Of a stretch of DNA of 64,000 bases, positions 61,726 to 64,000 are shown piece after piece; positions within the stretch are counted from its first letter, which is position 1, and each line of letters starts with the position of its first letter. The position numbers and the translations under genes are program-made. The DNA comes from UBA2897 sp036733925 (GTDB lineage: Bacteria > Bacillota > Negativicutes > Selenomonadales > Selenomonadaceae): contig DAIMZO010000011.1 in assembly GCA_036733925.1 (NCBI GenBank), positions 4,994 through 68,993 of the forward strand, written 5' to 3'. The notes under the pieces were generated by a model. The model had not been told where the DNA came from and did no database searches. It saw nothing but the letters and a program-made list of their open reading frames with translations.

Positions 61726-63114
61726 GTGAAGTTTGTAGACCGTGGCAGAGAATTGCAGACGCTTCAGAAGGAATATGAGCGGGGAACTTCTTCTATGGTC
61801 ATCCTTTACGGGCGGCGGCGCGTGGGGAAGACGGAATTGATCCGGCATTTCATCGAGGGGAAGCCATCCCTTTATTTCTTGGCGACGGAGGAATCGGAAG
61901 CGATGAACCGTGAGGCATTCCAACGTCAGGCTGCGGAATTTCTGGATGATGATCTGCTCCGTTCCAGCGTGCTCACGCGATGGGAGCCCATTTTCCAGCA
62001 GCTCGCAAAGGCCTCCGGAAAACGGCGCATCATCCTTGTCATCGATGAGTTTCAGTACATCGGAAAAAACAATCCGGCATTCCTTTCTGTTTTTCAGCGC
62101 ATCTGGGATACCATCCTGAAGGATGCCGATATCATGTTGATCCTATGCGGTTCGCTGGTTTCCATGATGTTGTCGCAGACCTTGAACCAGAGCAGCCCGC
62201 TCTATGGACGCCGGACGGCGCAGATGCATGTGCGCCCGATTCCTTTTGCGCATTATCCGGAATTTTTCGAAGCGTCGTTTTCGCGGGAAGAATTGATCCG
62301 GCGGTACAGCATTACGGGCGGTGTTCCGAAATATATCGAGATGTTTGTTGGGCAGGAAAATCTCATCGATGCGGTGCAGGAAAGCATTCTGGATCCGTCG
62401 AGCTTCCTGTTCGATGAGCCGGTTTTCCTCCTGCAGAAGGAAGTGACGGATATCGGCAGCTATTTTTCCATCCTGCGCGTCATTGCCGCAGGCAATCATA
62501 AGTTGTCGAAAATCGCGGCCGCGCTGCAGCAGAAACAGACCAGCCTGCCCCGTTATCTGAATATGCTGATAGATCTCGACCTGCTGGAGCGGGAGGTTCC
62601 GGTTACGGAAAAGAACCCGGCCAAAAGCAAGAAGGGACTCTACCAGATCCGGGATAATTTCCTCCGCTTCTGGTTCCAGTTCATCTACCCGAACCGGAGC
62701 TATCTTGAAATGGGGCATTCAGAAGTGGTGCTCCGCCGCCTGAAACAGAACTTTGTGGATAATCAGGTCAGCTTCGTCTATGAACAGATCTGTCAGGAAA
62801 TGCTTTGGAAGCTCTCAGCGGAGGGGAAACTCCCCGGCTTGCTGGAGCGGGTCGGGCGCTGGTGGGACAATGCGCATGAAATCGATGTGGTCGGCCTTTC
62901 CGAGGAAGATCATCTGCTGGTTCTTGGCGAATGCAAGTTCTGGACGGGGCCGGTCGGCATAAACGTCCTCACGGCATTGGAACAGAAAGCGGCCTTTGTG
63001 GACTGGCAGAAGAATGACCGCAAGACCCTATACATCCTGTTCAGCATCCACGGATTCAGTGAAGACCTCCGCACCGTCGCGGCGGCACGCGATGATGTAA
63101 TGCTTCTTTCGTGA
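61726..63114 (+). CDS. AAA ATPase with DUF234-type C-terminal domain
   Basis: A 462-aa protein of the archaeal-type ATPase/DUF234 group. Walker A is YGRRRVGKTELIRHF (residues 29-43), Walker B is ILVIDEFQYI, and the C-terminal nuclease-like domain contains the restriction-type motif WDNAHEIDVVG ... ECKFW (E/D-x-K). DNA-directed action is suspected for the family but not established. The start is GTG at 61726, AGGAGG seven bases upstream; TATAAT at 61690-61695. Such genes are commonly mobile singletons. Confidence 0.85.
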   Translation: MKFVDRGRELQTLQKEYERGTSSMVILYGRRRVGKTELIRHFIEGKPSLYFLATEESEAMNREAFQRQAAEFLDDDLLRSSVLTRWEPIFQQLAKASGKRRIILVIDEFQYIGKNNPAFLSVFQRIWDTILKDADIMLILCGSLVSMMLSQTLNQSSPLYGRRTAQMHVRPIPFAHYPEFFEASFSREELIRRYSITGGVPKYIEMFVGQENLIDAVQESILDPSSFLFDEPVFLLQKEVTDIGSYFSILRVIAAGNHKLSKIAAALQQKQTSLPRYLNMLIDLDLLEREVPVTEKNPAKSKKGLYQIRDNFLRFWFQFIYPNRSYLEMGHSEVVLRRLKQNFVDNQVSFVYEQICQEMLWKLSAEGKLPGLLERVGRWWDNAHEIDVVGLSEEDHLLVLGECKFWTGPVGINVLTALEQKAAFVDWQKNDRKTLYILFSIHGFSEDLRTVAAARDDVMLLS

Positions 63115-63134
63115 ATCTGTTCGGAAGGCATCGT

Positions 63135-63284
63135 ATGTTTTCTCGTGATTTGTCCATGATTGACATTAAGGGTAAGCCCTATGTTATTCCGCTGACTTAC
63201 GCGCTCGTCGGAGATGACATTGTCTTGCACACTGCGCATGTAGGCGGTTGGCGGAAATCGACCATGCTTGCTAATCGCTTATGA
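63135..63284 (+). pseudogene. Remnant of a pyridoxamine-5'-phosphate-oxidase-like (NimA-type) flavoprotein
   Basis: A 49-codon fragment reading IKGKPYVIPLTYALVGDDIV then LHTAHVGGWRKSTMLANR resembles the central strand pair of nitroimidazole-reductase-like proteins (usual length about 150 aa). Both ends are missing and no ribosome site precedes it. Confidence 0.5.
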
Positions 63285-63302
63285 AGGAGCAACCATGCGT
63301 CG

Positions 63303-63323
63303 GCAGTCGTGTGACTGCTTTTT
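63303..63323 (+). terminator. Intrinsic terminator
   Basis: GCAGTC-GTGT-GACTGC followed by TTTTT. Confidence 0.75.
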
Positions 63324-63430
63324 GTGCAACAATTATATATTCACTCCCTTGCAATCACTGGAGTTGCTAAATGTGGCTTTTATATGTCGCAATTTTCACT
63401 TGCAATAACATCCAAATATCGAAAATCGTG

Positions 63431-63459
63431 TTGATGAAAAACAATTGGTATGCTATAAT
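63431..63459 (+). promoter_or_regulatory. Promoter of the 130-aa hypothetical gene
   Basis: TTGATG (63431-63436), 17 bases, TATAAT (63454-63459) with an extended -10 TG. The stretch 63324-63430 is AT-rich and otherwise empty. Confidence 0.75.
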
Positions 63460-63486
63460 GTGATTGTTACGAAGGAGGTGACTGAT

Positions 63487-63879
63487 ATGGGTTATTCGTT
63501 TAACTGGTCAATCGTTTCTGCTGGTGCTCCATATGTTACGATTTCTATGCTTGGCATTGCATTTAACAGTGTCTCGATTGAAAAACTAGGAAAGCCTGAA
63601 AAAGTAATGATTGGTTTTGATGAGAATGCTTTAGTCCTTGGAATCCGCCCATATCATGATGAGTCAGGTATAAAGGGATATGAATTTGCGAACCGTGAAA
63701 AAAATGGGTGGGTACGCATTGGATGCCGCGACTTCATCAAGTATTTAGCATCACTTACAGGGACGGACTTTTCGAAAGCGCATAAATATGTTGCAGAATT
63801 CGACAAAGAGTCGAAATGCTTAGTTGTAAAACTGATGCATAATGACGCTAAAAGTGCTATACTGAATAGTGATAAGTGA
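63487..63879 (+). CDS. Hypothetical protein
   Basis: A 130-aa protein I do not recognise, AT-rich compared with the core genes: YSFNWSIVSAGAPYVTISML, then FDENALVLGIRPYHDESG and GTDFSKAHKYVAEFDKESKC. No signal or membrane segment. Start ATG 63487, AGGAGG eight bases upstream. Followed 16 bases later by another frame, probably co-transcribed. Confidence 0.72.
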   Translation: MGYSFNWSIVSAGAPYVTISMLGIAFNSVSIEKLGKPEKVMIGFDENALVLGIRPYHDESGIKGYEFANREKNGWVRIGCRDFIKYLASLTGTDFSKAHKYVAEFDKESKCLVVKLMHNDAKSAILNSDK

Positions 63880-63895
63880 TTGCTGAATCAAGGAG

Positions 63896-64000
63896 GTGAG
63901 GAAAACGAAAGAAAAACTGAATAAAGAAAAAGTACCGCACGATTGGCTGGACCCCAATCTTACGGTACCTATTCCTGTAAAACGCCATAGCATTTTACTT
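63896..64000 (+). CDS. Hypothetical protein, cut by right edge
   Basis: The frame is open to the window end (KEKLNKEKVPHDWLDPNL). The ribosome site AGGAGG (63891-63896) overlaps the only in-frame GTG (63896), which is too close; an in-frame ACG at 63905 stands at ideal distance. The true start is therefore uncertain. No family recognised. Confidence 0.5.
   Translation, partial: MRKTKEKLNKEKVPHDWLDPNLTVPIPVKRHSILL

Overview
The window is a GC-rich chromosomal segment of a Gram-negative firmicute, most likely class Negativicutes, order Selenomonadales (Selenomonas/Mitsuokella-like). It combines a complete-looking lipid A/Kdo/Lpt outer-membrane cluster with typical Firmicutes features: a T-box ahead of serA, an NfeD-FloA pair, the prmA-rsmE-mtaB-HIT-rpsU block, strong AGGAGG ribosome sites, many TTG starts and TTGACA-17-TATAAT promoters. 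The genus is an inference; there is no rRNA in the window.

Layout. 1-984: an HD-GYP phosphodiesterase cut by the left edge. 1234-3033: an orphan amino-acid-binding lipoprotein and a serine acetyltransferase. 3160-18199: lipopolysaccharide genes, all on the + strand: lpxC-fabZ-lpxA-lpxI, a terminator, then lpxB-msbA-waaA/lpxK (one fused gene)-kdsB-kdsA-kdsC-lpxL-lptC-lptA-lptB-lptG. 18245-22954: DUF3084 protein, RuvX-like protein, dCMP deaminase, tagO/wecA and wecB. 23019-25972: PAP2 phosphatase and tRNA-Pro on the minus strand, then a TPP riboswitch with thiC, and a Usp protein. 26124-29812: ribosome and tRNA modification genes ending in rpsU. 30014-39110: chemoreceptor, nfeD-floA, polyprenyl diphosphate synthase, TatA, DUF2225, DUF4127 and two uncharacterised proteins. 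39203-42350: divergent serC and T-box-controlled serA.

42425-45320 is the wreck of a futalosine (menaquinone) operon. Two mqnE-like genes, mqnC, an MTA-phosphorylase-like gene and mqnA keep their order and many start/stop junctions, but each has lost internal or terminal blocks.

45928-51118 (minus strand) is a probable creatinine (or related cyclic amide/amidine) utilisation locus: a CodA-like deaminase and a PucR regulator, then a small membrane protein, a sodium:solute symporter and a creatininase-family hydrolase. Both transcription units start with a near-identical leader: a consensus promoter, a short hairpin with a six-base AxxGxx loop, and an overlapping intrinsic terminator. This resembles targets of ANTAR antiterminators and is the best candidate here for an undescribed regulatory system.

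51348-59517: a 702-aa protein of unknown role with a cNMP-binding-like N-terminus, divergent from a type I restriction-modification operon (hsdM-hsdS-hsdR) whose hsdS is strikingly AT-rich. 59703-64000: a YeiH-type exporter preceded by an overlapping cysteine-containing leader ORF and followed by a 59-aa membrane protein, an AAA ATPase of the DUF234 type, a flavin-reductase-like remnant, and two AT-rich hypothetical genes, the last cut by the right edge.
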